From Ophiura sarsii (lineage: Eukaryota; Echinodermata; Ophiuroidea; Amphilepidida; Ophiuridae), in the NCBI GenBank assembly GCA_035610835.1, contig CM069449.1, positions 44,536,768 to 44,600,767 on the forward strand: a stretch of DNA of 64,000 nt. The letters run 5' to 3'. Within the stretch, counting starts at the first letter, position 1. Each line of letters opens with the position of its first letter. The notes beneath the pieces were generated by a model, which was not told where the DNA came from, did not search any database, and saw nothing but the letters and a program-made list of their open reading frames with translations. Both the position numbers and the translations under genes were made by a program. This document shows positions 25,144 through 37,290 of this stretch, one piece after another.

Positions 25144-26495
25144 AATGGAATCATGGAATTATGATGGTCAATAGTACACAGATGAAAAAATCCTGGTGTT
25201 CTCTCTTCGTATTCAGAGGGGTAACACATGATTGTTCCAGGATCTTGAAATACCCCCTATTTGAAGGTGTTTCGCGGACAATTTTGCCAATTTGACCCCC
25301 TTTTTCGTACTAAAAGGCGGACATTTTGCCTAAAAATGACCCCCCTTTTCACCATTCCAAGGACACTTTATACATAGTCCCTCTATTTGCGTAAAAACGA
25401 GGACATTCTATTTTATTTTCTTCTTCGCGTACATAAACCTCTACAAAAAACACCCCTAATTTTGTTAAATCGCGGACATAGGTTTCAAAATGACCCCTTA
25501 TTTTTGGAAAACATGGACAAAGCTTCAAAAAACACCCCTAATTTAGGGAAATCGCGGACCAGGGCAGGAAAAAGAGGGCAAATCGGCAAGCTCCTTGTGC
25601 CGGGAAATGTTGCCATATCGCAGGAAATCCCTACCTCCCCTAAAAATGTTTTTATTTTTTGTAATTTTTTTTAAGAGTTTTTTTTTTTAGAGTATTAGGC
25701 ATTATACAGCCGATATTCCATAATATGATGCACCATGGCATCAATTGGACCTTAATTTTCCAAAAAGCTTAAAAGGGCACAGGAAAAGGGATGATAATCC
25801 TGCTACAAGTCTTTGTGGGACATTCCATTACAATAAACAGGGCCAGAAAAATGAACACGCCACAAATGACATCATTTGTGGTATATTGATTATCAGTGAG
25901 TATCATGAATAGATTCAAACCAGTCACCTGGAATTTTCTTTTCATAGTACTCACAGAGCTATCAATAGTTCCACAATTGATGTCATAATCAACTAGCACA
26001 TATATTGAATGCTTTCTGGTCCCTCCTCGTAGACTTGACTCAAATCACACCACTTGTATTTGCATTGCATGTGCCCTTTAAGGTTCTATGGGGGGCCGCC
26101 CCCTCCGCCGCTAAACCAGCGGTAAATCCAACTTTGTCAAATTTCTCTTGCAGGGAAACCTTGCATCTTTTCCAGCCCTGTCGCGGACATAGCTTCAAAA
26201 AGCACCCCTAATTTAGGAAAATCGTGGACATAAAATGTTCGCGGAATGTCCGCGGACATGGTATGTTCGCGGAATGTCCGCGGACATGATACAGAAAACC
26301 GCCCTTTTCCGCGAGTTTTGGAACGATCATGCGTACCCAAAGTCAATGTTGACTGAAACCACCGGGGCAAAAATGTACCTCAATCGTTCCAAAAGTAGGT
26401 GTAAAGTCAAAAAAAAAATTGCACAGTTCTTGACTCACAAAAGTCTTGTTGGTTCTTTCTCATTTCTCGCCCCCAATATGAATAACCTAGCTACG
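25144..26495. repeat. Diverged relative of the 11,446 element, with GCGGACAT repeats
   Basis: GGAATCATGGAATTATG at 25,148 and the tract AAAATGTACCTCAATC to TATGAATAACCTAGCTACG near 26,370-26,495 resemble the two sides of the hAT-like element at 11,446-12,177. Between them lie several imperfect copies of a unit with CACCCCTAATTT, AAATCGCGGACA and TTCAAAAA. The frame at 25,387-25,674 is a translation of this repeat. Confidence 0.5.
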
Positions 26496-26595
26496 TCAAA
26501 AAAGTTCAGAAACCCAAAACTGCAAGTTGGCCACCCCCCAGGCCCCAAGTATTTCTGAACACTCCCTAAACGGCTATGTCTTGCCTCACGTCCCG

Positions 26596-27443
26596 TAGGG
26601 GAGATGCGGGAGAGTTGAGCCATTTTTTATATTTTGTGACACCATATGCGGAAGAAAAGTACAAACCTGTAAAAAATTAGTGTAAGATAAACTTTAGAGT
26701 GTTGTTTTCGTTGTGAAACAATAACAGTTGGGATAGCAGTTAAGGCTTATTTATACAAAAGGTTTGAAAAAAATTGGTAAAGTGGCTCAACTCTCCCTAC
26801 AGTATGGGAGAGTTGAGCCACCATTACAGGAGAGTTGAGCCAGCATGATAAGTCAATGGCTGGTGAAAAAAACCAAAATCATATTTTTTCAACTTTTGAT
26901 TTATTAATCCTTTAAAAGTAAATATGGTGCTCAATTGTTATTATCATGGCACAAAATAACATTTTCTCTCATTTATTATACATTTTTCACCTTTAGTCCA
27001 AAAATCAAAATGTTACTACATGTTTTCCCTATGCACAACTCTCCCCATGACCAATGGCTCAACTCTCCTCATGGTGACCATTTTGTAAATAACCCAATCC
27101 TGTCTGGTGTAGAACTTTTGGTAGTTTACAATAGTTCTCTAAAATAATGGTCATATATACCCCCTTCAATAAACAAATTACCGCTATTATATTCTAAGTC
27201 TTGCTATGGGAAAAAAGACAAAACATTTATTTTTCTATTTTTCACTCAAAAGTGAAAAAAAAAAGATTTTGTTTAGGTATCTTTGATACTGAGCACACAT
27301 GACAGTAGAGTTTAACACTAAGAATGTCGTATTGATGCTATATAACAATATATGCCAATATAAATTTGAGTAAGTTACTACTTTTCGAGTTATAGGGGGT
27401 GGTTCAACTCTCCCGGTGGCTCAACTCTCCCGCATCTCCCCTA
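26596..27443. mobile_element. Motif-array TIR element E2 (GGAGAGTTGAGCCA)
   Basis: Perfect 27-bp inverted ends: TAGGGGAGATGCGGGAGAGT and seven more bases at 26,596, with the exact inverse ending at 27,443. The motif GGAGAGTTGAGCCA or its complement recurs inside near 26,783, 26,808, 26,828, 27,040, 27,055, 27,400 and within both ends. The outer TA may be the target duplication. The element is 848 bp. The frame at 26,935-27,147 reads across motif copies and is not a convincing gene. Confidence 0.8.
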
Positions 27444-29335
27444 CTATTAGTTATCCCCTGCATGTTCACACAATACGGAAAAATACCTATGGTTTGGCAT
27501 GTCATATCACATGAGGCCGCATGCCGAATGTGATATGGCACAAAACATGTCTGGTTAGGTTATATGCAGATCATTTATTTTATGGTGTGGGTTAGACCTT
27601 TTTGCGGTATATTTCGGCCTCAGAATGTAACAGAAATCGACTCGGTTGCATTTAAATCATCCGCCATTTTATTCATATTTTAAGCAACTCTTCCACAGAC
27701 GCAAAGCAATCGCTTTACACGTAATATCATTTCGCACCATCTGGTAACGCAGTTAATCGACGATATGGGAATATATTGTGTGGTTTGACTTGTTGTTTAC
27801 ACGATATGGATCAGATTTCATACGTGTTAACCAATGAGATTGAAGTATGTACACTTACTAAACGATAAAGAATAAATCGTGTATAGCTACAACATATTTT
27901 AATTGGTTTGAGCATGCGCACTTGAGTTACGGGACGTGTAGCAAGACATTGCCCCCTAAACTATCCTTGGGGATCGGCAGAATTAAAAAGTGCACATTAA
28001 GTTGAAATATCCATTGAAAGTTCTGAGTAAAATGCTGAAAAGTTGCAGAATTCGCCAGTGTAGGTAGGCATAATTTAATTTACCAAGCCAGTCATGCCAG
28101 TGGGTACTGGATACATAATAACAGACTATAAAATCTAGAGGCAATGTAAAAGCTCATCAGAGTCCTAAAATGATGTATTTGAGGTTTATTTACATTGTTT
28201 TTTGTGTCTAATTATTTATTTAATCATTCATATGTCAAAGGTCACCTATTAAGGTCACCTTTTATGGTAAAATGTCATCTGAGGTCAAGTTGTAAAATAA
28301 GCGGTAAACATATAAAAAATGATAATTTTTGTGCATACATTATTATGTTTTGAGCTGTTCAAGTGTGAATGACATTGGATCCAAAACTTTATTGATAAAA
28401 TTGGGTGATTTACTGAGTTTTAAAAATATTTTTAAAGAAAACACCTCATAGCTCAACCAATACATTATGGACCTAATCTATCCAATACATGAAATTGACA
28501 GCTTGTCACTAATGGACAGGGATAGCGCTGGATCAAAAATGTAATAGGTCTCATGACTTTTTTCAGGACCCTGTAGGACTTCAAAAAACAAATTTAAGGG
28601 GTCCCCAACAAAATTGAGGGGTCCTGAAGTTTGGGTATTTGAAAATTTTACATTTTTACGGACAGTTTTAATGAATTTAAATTGTGAGCAAAGGATGGAT
28701 ATGTAATTTACAGAATTTCTTAAGGTTTCCATTTCCATACATCGTCAAATTTAAGGGGTCCCTTCAATTTTGATCGGGACCCGCAGTCTTTCCAATTAGA
28801 GATCTGACGCGTCACTACAAGAAAGTGAGAGGTCTAGGACGCGCAGACGTGTCAGAATGCGACCCCTGCTAATGGATACATGAAATTTATAGCTTGTCGC
28901 TAGCTGAGCTTCTGCATCATTGATGCTCTCGTTTTGTCTTATAAAAGTAATAGAAGACAATAGGAATACACATTATTGATTGTGACCTAAACAAGAATTC
29001 CTTTAAAAAGATAGTATTACTATTGGTGTTTAAGACTGAACTTTTCCATTTAAATGATGAACAAAATCTCAATTAAGTGATAAGAACCCTCAAGTATGTT
29101 CAAGTTTCAAATGGTACGGTAACTTGACACCTCTCACAAATCCAAGATGGCCGCCAGAATACAAAATGGCTACCATTATATGTTACATAATAGATTTAAT
29201 GCATAAATTGTACAGTAAAATATCTCTTACGAAATCATTTAAGAGATTATGTGGTTAATGGAATCATGAATATCTTAAGTGTCAGTGTCTTATTGCAGAA
29301 AATAATCCAAGATGGCCGCCAAAATACAAAATGGC
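27444..29335. other. Unassigned, no gene seen
   Basis: The segment around ATACATGAAATTGACAGCTT (about 28,483) recurs near 28,874, and AAGGGGTCCC strings occur at 28,595 and 28,753, suggesting a small repeat-derived insert between them. CAAGATGGCCGCCA occurs at 29,143 and 29,308. Nothing else is supported. Confidence 0.4.
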
Positions 29336-29339
29336 CGCC

Positions 29340-29720
29340 CTGTATTATAAACACTTAAAATTAATAAATAAATAAATGAATAAACAAACAAATAAATGAA
29401 TAAATAAACAAATACATAAATAAATAAATATTAAGTAGGCCCCAGATACAAATTAAAACTAAAGCCCGAATAGGCTACACACAAAAGACTTTAGACTAAA
29501 TAGTTCACAAAGTAATAGTAAATAGATAAATAATTCACAATTTATTAACAGAGCATACACCATAAATAATACATCATTTAGCCAGATAAGATAATAAATG
29601 TACACAAATAAATAAACAAATAATAAATGCACATAGAAATACTTTAAAACAGAAACGAGTAAATAAATTAATAAATAAAGGCAACAAATCTTTATAATGA
29701 AATTATCCAACATTGAAAAT
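29340..29720. repeat. AAAT/AAAC low-complexity tract
   Basis: Runs of AATAAATAAATA and AAACAAATAA type. The minus-strand 100-codon frame over it is composition-driven. Confidence 0.75.
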
Positions 29721-29809
29721 AACATCGAACTAACATTCGCAATCCCACATACGAAAGCCACGCATCACGTGTTGCGCTATGGGACTATGCCACACGGCGA
29801 TGTCGTATC

Positions 29810-30361
29810 ATGAAAATGCACGCCAGCATTGCACGCGCAAGCAAAACACTCATTTTACACTGCACTGATATGGATCACGGCGAGTCTAAGAACTTACTTG
29901 TGACTCGATTAAATACGTTCAAATTCAAATTCACCATTTCGATTCAGGAAAGACTGACGGAACTTGTGATAATAGTTTCAAGGAATATTTTACTCACCTT
30001 CAGCAAATTCTGGGGCAGTTTTGATGACCGATTCTGGCCGCTCAACGTGAACTTTCTTCACTCGGTTGACTGTGGTTGTCAATGGCTTGTCATGGTAATT
30101 TTCAGATTTATTTTTCTTGACCCAGGTCAATCAATTAGTGAACTACGTCATCAAAACTTGTTAACCTTTCTAAAAATAGCAAAACGTCACCAAAAAAGGT
30201 TTTTTTTCGGGGTATCCCTTTGCCGATCTTCTCACGATCGCTTTCGGTTATGCCCGGAAGAAAAAAACGAAAACGAGGCTGAGCGTAAAATCAATACAAA
30301 GTCAGTTCGCTGGAAATCGGGAGATACGCACATACCTATATTAGCTACCCCTATCTGCTAA
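29810..30361 (+). other. Longest open frame of the window, unrecognised
   Basis: An ATG at 29,810 opens 183 codons, ending in the first satellite unit. I recognise no domain; a basic, serine/arginine-rich stretch lies near residues 125-160. The opposite strand over 30,130-29,990 also has a short open frame (KPLTTTVNRVKKVHVERPES) that runs to a strong donor-like G|GTGAGT, so the coding strand, if any, is uncertain. It may be a gene fragment or chance. Confidence 0.2.
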
Positions 30362-33300
30362 TGGGCTATCTTGATTTTATATTTTTTTCCCCTGGAAAAC
30401 GTAGCTATTGAGCTATCAGCTATCACAACCCGTTAGCTTATATTAGCTACCCCTATCTGCTAATGGGCTAGCTTGATTTTATATTTTTTTCCCCTGGAAA
30501 ACGTAGCTATTGAGCTATCAGCTATCTCAACCCGTTAGCTTATATTAGCTATCCCTATCTGCTAATGGGCTATCTTGATATATATTTTTTTCCCCTGGAA
30601 AACGTAGCTATTGAGCTATCAGCTATCACAACCCGTTAGCTTATATTAGCTACCCGACCCCTATCTGCTAATGGGCTATCTTGATTTTATATTTTTTCCC
30701 TGGAAAACGTAGCTATTGAGCTATCAGCTATCACAACCCGTTAGCTTATATTAGCTACCCCTATCTGCTAATGGGCTATCTTGATTTTATATTTTTTTCC
30801 CCTGGAAAACGTAGCTATTGAGCTATCAGCTATCACAACCCGTTAGCTTATATTAGCTACCCCTATCTGCTAATGGGCTATCTTGATTTTATATTTTTTT
30901 CCCCTGGAAAACGTAGCTATTGAGCTATCAGCTATCACAACCCGTTAGCTTATATTAGCTACCCCTATCTGCTAATGGGCTATCTTGATTTTATTATTTT
31001 TGTCCCCTGGAAAACGTAGCTATTGAGCTATCAGCTATCACAACCCGTTAGCTTATATTAGCTACCCCTATCTGCTAATGGGCTATCTTGATTTTATATT
31101 TTTCCCCTCAAAATCGTAGCTATTGAGCTATCAGCTATCACAACGCGTTAGCTTATATTAGCTACCCCTATCTGCTAATGGGCTATCTTGATTTTATTTC
31201 TTCCCCTGGAAAACGTAGCTATTGAGCTATCAGCTATCACAACGCGTTAGCTTATATTAGCTACCCCTATCTGCTAATGGGCTATCTTGATTTTATATTT
31301 TTTCCCCTCGAAAACGTAGCTATTGAGCTATCAGCTATCACAACCCGTTAGCTTATATCAGCTACTCATATCTGCTAATGGGCTATCTTTATTTTATATT
31401 TTTCCCCTCGAAAACGTAGCTATTGAGCTATCAGCTATCGCAACCCGTTAGCTTATATCAGCTACTCCTATCTGCTAATGGGCTATCTTTATTTTATATT
31501 TTTCCCCTCGAAAACTTAGTTATTAAGCTATCAGCTATCACAACCCTTTAGCTTATATTAGCTACCCCTATCTGCTAATGGGCTATCTTTATTTTATATT
31601 TCCCCCCTCGAAATCGTAGCTATTGAGCTATGGGCAATTCCACGCGTTGCGGAATGACATTTACACACAAAAATCCACTTTCTTTTGGGTGTAAAACCCA
31701 GAGATTTGTAGTTACTCCCCATTTTACAACTTTATTTGATAATAGCGATTGATACTAAAAAAATAAACCTAGGGAAAAAATTAGACTGCGCTTCCAAGTA
31801 TCCTAATTTGCATATGCAAATTTGCGTTGCGGAATGACGCAGGCGATTGGTGTTTTTTTTACATGTTTACACAAAGTGAAAACTCTGTGAACTTTTTAGA
31901 GTGTATCATTATTGAAGTTACTTTTTAGAAGGTTTGAAGTGTTAGCTAACTGACAAAAGCATTTTCATAAAACTTAATCATCAGCTAGGATTTCTAGTAG
32001 GTCATCAAAAAATAAAAGTAGGTGTTGCGGAATGACGTTGCGGAATGACAGTGTGAATTTGTGTGCAAAACTCCATAGAGAAAAGAAAAAACATGTTTTT
32101 ATGCTTTAATATGCATAAAAAATAAAAGAAAGAGTAATCAGTGGCATTTCATATGTTACAAATTCGTGAATACAAGTAACCCAACTATTTTCACATTGAA
32201 ATCATCTTTTACAGGTAAAGTAGCCATGATTTTGTGATAAAGTTGCCGAATTCAACAGCTTGCACATCAAAGTTGCCTAATTCAGCAAATTATGAGTTTT
32301 CATCAATTTTGAAACTTTTTTAGAAGTTTAGAGTCCATATTTGAATGAATTATCATAAATAAGGATGATCTTATACCAAGTTCACAAAAATATCACAATT
32401 TGCTCAATAAATTGCCTAAATATAGGGATTAATACCTTTGTCATTCCGCACCGTCATTCCGCAACACGTCATTCCGCAACGCTCGTTAGGGCTATTAATT
32501 AACAGAATTTTCCAATTTGTTTTTGATCATTGTGAAGCATGTCAATTGTGTGCAGAGAAAAAATAGTTAAATGAAAATAGGGTACATTTTTTTTCTTGCT
32601 ATCCTAAAAAATTGTACTTTTGCGTTGCGGAATGACATGAGATTATGCAATGCATACTAATTACCTGGATTAACGAGGCTAATCGGCCGTTGATCAAAAT
32701 TAAATTTATATCAAAACTTTTCCCATCAGTACTACTATTGTGCCTGACATTTATTTAAACATCATACCTATGTGTCTAAAAGATATGGAATAAATAAAAA
32801 CAAGCCTTTTCACTGATTTTGTAAGCTGCAAATATGCAAATTTATGCTAATTAGCTAGTTTATACATCAAAAAACATAGTATCGCTAAACAAACTAAAAA
32901 TTCCTGAACTTTGGACTCTTGCCTACATTATAGGCATATAATTAAACTTTGGATGCACATTTGAAATTTTGGCTATTTGGTTGACATTTGCTTGGAATTG
33001 CCCCTATCAGCTATCACAACGCGTTAGCTTATATTAGCTACCCCTATCTGCTAATGGGCTATCTTTATTTTATATTTTTTTCCCTGGAAAAGTTAGCTAT
33101 TGAGCTATCAGCTATCACAACCCGTTAGCTTATATTAGCTACCCCTATCTGCTAATGGGCTATCTTGATTTTATATTTTTTCCCTCAAAATCGTAGCTAT
33201 TGAACTATCAGCTATCACAACGCCTTAGCTTATATTAGCTACCCCTATCTGCTAATGGGCTATCTTGATTTTATTTTTTTCCCCTGGAAAACGTAGCTAT

Positions 33301-33383
33301 TGAGCTATCAGCTATCACAACCCGTTAGCTTATATTAGTTACCCCTATCTGCTAATGGGCTATCTTTATTTTATATTTTTTTC
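30338..33383 (+). repeat. Tandem satellite, about 102-bp unit, interrupted
   Basis: About 17 units, each with GCTTATATTAGCTACCCC, TATCTGCTAATGGGCTATCT, a T-rich tract, CCCCTGGAAAACGTAGC and TATTGAGCTATCAGCTATCA. Thirteen lie at 30,338-31,631 and four at 33,004-33,383; element E3 splits the array. Spacing of the CTGCTAATGGGC landmark is 98-105 bp. The left units are closest to each other and the later ones diverge (CCCCTCGAAAA variants). Every unit is rich in AGCTAT. Confidence 0.9.
31628..33007. mobile_element. Motif-array TIR element E3 (GTTGCGGAATGAC) in satellite
   Basis: The element 31,632-33,003 begins GGGCAATTCCA and ends TGGAATTGCCC. CTAT lies on both sides (31,628-31,631 and 33,004-33,007). 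Removing the element and one CTAT restores GAGCTATCAGCTATC, exactly the satellite sequence, which proves insertion. An equally good reading is a TA duplication with TGGG/GGGG termini. GTTGCGGAATGAC occurs forward at 31,646, 31,826, 32,024, 32,037 and 32,624 and reversed at 32,440 (one mismatch), 32,453 and 32,468. No coding frame. Confidence 0.88.
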
Positions 33384-33389
33384 TACATT

Positions 33390-33472
33390 GAAAAGTTTTA
33401 CGAGAGGTTTCCGAAAAATCTGTTGTGGATAATAATTATGGTAAATTATATGCCGCGTGGAAAGTGTTATCA
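33390..33472 (-). mobile_element. TTAA-type MITE (family H) end fragment
   Basis: GCCGCGTGGAAAGTGTTA preceded by GAAAAATCTGTTGTGGA is the inverse of the family H left end. Confidence 0.55.
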
Positions 33473-33474
33473 TG

Positions 33475-34890
33475 CATAATAAGAATTTTAACTTTAATTG
33501 GCTTCCTACACCTACACGTTTTAAAGAACGACCAATCGTGTGTTATGGGATCGATTTGATGTTTTAACGCTTAATAAGGGTTTAAATTTCTATGGCTTCT
33601 AACACCAAGTTAAAAACACCAACAATGTGATGTTTAAACTCCTAACATGCTTTTAAAATACCGGTTTAAACGTCATTGGCTTCCTACACCAAGTTATATA
33701 AAATGTAACCACCTTAAAAGGTGTTTTTGCTTTTTTTAAGAACGACCCTTGATGTGTTTGGGAAACGATAAGGTTAATATTTGATCTTATAATATATTGT
33801 TGTAATAGCTAATATCAGCTATAGCTAGGTTTATAATAAAGTAAAAATATAACTACCATTAGCGCATAACCCGATATTAGCTATCAATAGCTGACATTAG
33901 CTACCAATAGCTTATATTAGCTACCAATAGCGTATATTAGATTGTTGTAATAGCTAATAGCTGGTATATCTATGTCTAGAATAAAGAAGAAATCGAACTA
34001 CCATATCGCATTAGCGGATATTAGCTATATTAGCTAGCGCTCTATTAAGCCGATATCAGCTTATGTTAGATAGCAATAGCTTATATGATTGTTATAATAG
34101 AAGGTTGTAATAGCTAATATCAGCTATAGCTAGATTTAGAATAAAGTAAAAATCTATATCATTATCCTATTAGCCAATATTAGGTATCGATAGCTTATAT
34201 TGGCTACCAATAGCTTATATTAGCTACCCGTAGCTTATAATAGATTGTTGTAATAGCTTATATCAGCTATAGCTATAGGTTTATAATAAAATAAAAATCT
34301 AACTACATTAGCGCATAACCCGATATTAGCTATCAATTGCTGATATTAGCTACCAATAGTTTATATTAGCTTCCAATAGCGTATATTAGATTGTTGTAAT
34401 AGCTAATAGCTGGTATATCTATGTTTACAATAAAGAAGAAATCGAACTATTATATCGCATTAGCGGGTAGTAGCTTATATTAGCTAGCGCTCTAGTTAGC
34501 CAATATCAGCTTATATTAGATAGCAATAGCTTATGATTGTTATAATAGAATGTTGTAATAGCTAATATCAGCTATAGGTAGGTTTGTAGCTGATATTAGC
34601 TAATACAATAAGCACATTGTAATAGCTAATATCATAGCTTATAATATAATAGCTGATATTAGCTGTATTTGAGTACTATATACTAATATACCATATTAGC
34701 TAGCTATAGCTGATAATAGCTACGGCATTAACGGGTGAATTGTAGTAGCTAATATCTTATTACCTATAGCTAATATCTAAATATCCCCCTTTATTACCTA
34801 ATTAGTAATATCATCCAATATCAGCTACAAGTACCATTAGCTAGTATCCGCAATAGCTGAGGCTATTGGTGGCTATTAGGTTTCCAATGC
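33475..34890. repeat. Diverged repeats: GGCTTCCTACACC units, then AGCTATATT-rich array
   Basis: 33,490-33,710 has three loose copies of TTGGCTTCCTACACC. 33,790-34,890 is a degenerate array of GTTGTAATAGCTAATATCAG, GATATTAGCTATCAATAGC and similar strings with a higher-order period of roughly 145-300 bp. Sequence overlap (GCTTATATTAGCTACC) suggests a relation to the 102-bp satellite. Confidence 0.7.
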
Positions 34891-34892
34891 AG

Positions 34893-35775
34893 CTAAATGT
34901 AATATCGCACCTTAATGCACTGTTCGCGGATGATTGATTGTCTGCTGTACACTACTTTTAGTCTACTATTGAAGCGAACAAGACCTCAAGTATTCTTCAA
35001 GAAGACCTTAATTAATCTTGAGAGATGGCAAAATGACTGGCTCATGTCATTTAATCCTGGTAAATGTGTTACACAATTACAATGTGTTACACAATTACAA
35101 TGTGTTAGATCCCCCTGCAGCACATCTACTGTACAGTTTCTGTGACCAGCAACTCAAGTTACAGTCTGTTTCTTATCACACCCATATCTTGGAGTCTGCT
35201 TCAATAACACCCTGACTTCGAGTGATCACATTCAACAAGCATCTAAAAAAGCTCAGCGAGTGTTAGGTCTGTTACGGCGAAACCTGTGGGTGTATCATGT
35301 GTAACGAAAATGTTAAATCAACTGCCTACACCACCCTTAAAAACCATTGCTGGAATATGCAAGTAGTAAACCAGTCAAACAAGCTTAACATTGTCCAACG
35401 CCAAGCTGCCCGTTTTTGCAAAAATAACTATAAACGGGAGGAAGGGACTGTCACCAAACTGCTGGAGGAACTGAAATGGCAACCTTTGGAAGTCCGCAGA
35501 AAGTTGAAAAAGACTATTAGTACTAGTCTACTATGCTCTTCAAAATCCAAAATGAACTGAGTGGATCCCACTTGCTGAACACCTTGTACACCAAACCAAA
35601 ATAACCCGGGGACACAATAAGAAATTCCGCCAGATCCGTTACAAGACCAACCGCTAGTGCTACGGAAGTACATTCTTCCCTTCCACTGTCCCCATATGGA
35701 ACAACCTGCCTGCCTCGGCTGTCAACGCTGTAACCCTGGAAGTGTTTAAAAACCACGTCAAAGGCCTCAACTAAA
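34893..35775 (+). pseudogene. LINE reverse transcriptase relic, plus strand
   Basis: The frames shift but read in order. ALFADD (the catalytic box, 34,918-34,935) is followed by a frameshift and then CLLYT. Next come LINLERWQNDWLMSFNPGKC, then QASKKAQRVLGLLRRNL, then NIVQRQAARFCKNNYKRE and a C-terminal tail with LPLSPYG...NLP. This matches CR1/L2/jockey-type non-LTR reverse transcriptases. Multiple frameshifts and stops mean it is inactive. Only the part from the catalytic box to the C-terminus is present, as expected of a 5'-truncated copy. Confidence 0.8.
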
Positions 35776-35918
35776 ATATTGCTTTCACAATCACAAATGC
35801 GCGCATCCATCCAATGTGCTAGTCTAAGTTGGTGATGTTACCTAGAGGAGTTCTACCGACAACAGATACAGATATAGATAGCTCTGGTTGGTATGATACG
35901 GAGTCGTACAAGTACATA

Positions 35919-36070
35919 TGAGAGCTATGAAACAGAGCTCATGATATGAAAGCTATACATAGCTAGCCTAGTTAGTTGTATCGAGGAGCGAGCGTATGAG
36001 AGCTATGAAACAGAGCTCATGATATGAAAGCTAGCTAGCCTAGTTAGTTGTATCGAGGAGCGAGCGTCGA
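35919..36070 (+). repeat. Tandem duplication of about 80 bp
   Basis: TATGAGAGCTATGAAACAGA through TTAGTTGTATCGAGGAGCGA occurs at about 35,917 and again at 35,995. The second copy lacks six bases (ATACAT). Confidence 0.85.
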
Positions 36071-36074
36071 CAGA

Positions 36075-37290
36075 CGGCTGTATAGCAATTAATTATTAAT
36101 TAGTACCATTGGAAAGAGCATGTTATAAGCTTTAAAATGATACCTCAACCATTGTTCTAGGCAAGTCTAGGGTAAATATTAACATGATTAATGGATTTAC
36201 GGATTTTTCATATTAATAAATTTAAATTACACAAAATGTTGGTCCTTCGTAACACATTATGATTATGTCATTGCAATATATGGAAATGCACTACAATATT
36301 TATTTGTGACCTTTTGACCATTTTTGTGTGTGTGGGGGTGTAGGGGTGTGTGTGATGCGAGTGCATTCATATGACATCATCCATAATGATCATATATGCT
36401 GTATAAAGTGATACAATTTTTTGTCGATGCGACCTTTTACATGGTCAAAAACATGGTTTCGGTGCACAGACAAACGTTAAAATTAAAACTGGATTTTGAT
36501 TAATAAATATATTACCATTATACGAAGTTTCAAAACAATACATAGGCCTACATCCCTTCATTCAAGGCTTCATCAAAATCAGAGACTGGATTTTACAACC
36601 AAACTTCCCGATGAGATATAAATCAACTTCGGTAAATCCAATGAAAATGATTTGCAATACGACACGAAAGAGAAAACTGAGTTGAGCGCTAATTTTTTGG
36701 AATCCACTTTGACTTGAGTTTTGAGTTGAGCGCTAATTTTATTTGCATATTATTACTTATTAGGCTAAATTTAAAAAAAATTGTCTCAAAGCTCCCGCGC
36801 GCGTTAGTTTATTGATGCGCATAAGAAAAACCAAAACATCTTTAATTTTTCTTCTTTTTTTCTTCTTCAGATTTTCATTGATCACATCATTTTAAGCACA
36901 GAAAGACAAAATTACCAAATTGGCATGTGATTTATTGTTTTTCAAGATGGCCGACGAAGTTGATTCTGTGTATTACCCCTGTTTTACTTGCTAGTCAAAA
37001 TAAAAAAAATTATAATATAATGCAACTTTTCTGAACACTTTTGCTAGCTCTCATTTTTTTTGGCAATGCCATGAATAGATAGAGAACATTCAAAGACAAC
37101 TTTGATTCTCCAAAATGGTGAGTGGGACATAAAAAACGAAGGTGATTAAAATTTAGTCAAAATGGTTCCCTTCAACATTGTGCCTGTACCTGATACATAT
37201 AGGTTGGTATCAATCTTAATCTAGACTACATGCATATATATTCATTATAGATATAGATGTGTTCTAGAAACGATTTTCAGCCAAATCCAA
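36075..37290. other. Unassigned, no gene seen
   Basis: AT-rich DNA. TTGAGTTGAGCGCTAATTTT occurs twice (about 36,680 and 36,723). An ATG in good context at 36,947 opens only 15 codons. Confidence 0.4.

Noticed and set aside
25387..25674. 95-codon frame as a gene
   Set aside because: It follows the imperfect GCGGACAT/CACCCCTAATTT repeat and has no independent support.
30338..33383. CRISPR-like array
   Set aside because: Units are contiguous tandem satellite repeats without unique spacers, in an animal genome.
36947..36994. ATG in good context (CAAGATGGCCGAC) as URB2 first exon
   Set aside because: Opens only 15 codons, and the GT sites within it leave phase 0 or 2, whereas exon 2 needs phase 1. 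CAAGATGGCCG also occurs in repeats at 29,143 and 29,308.
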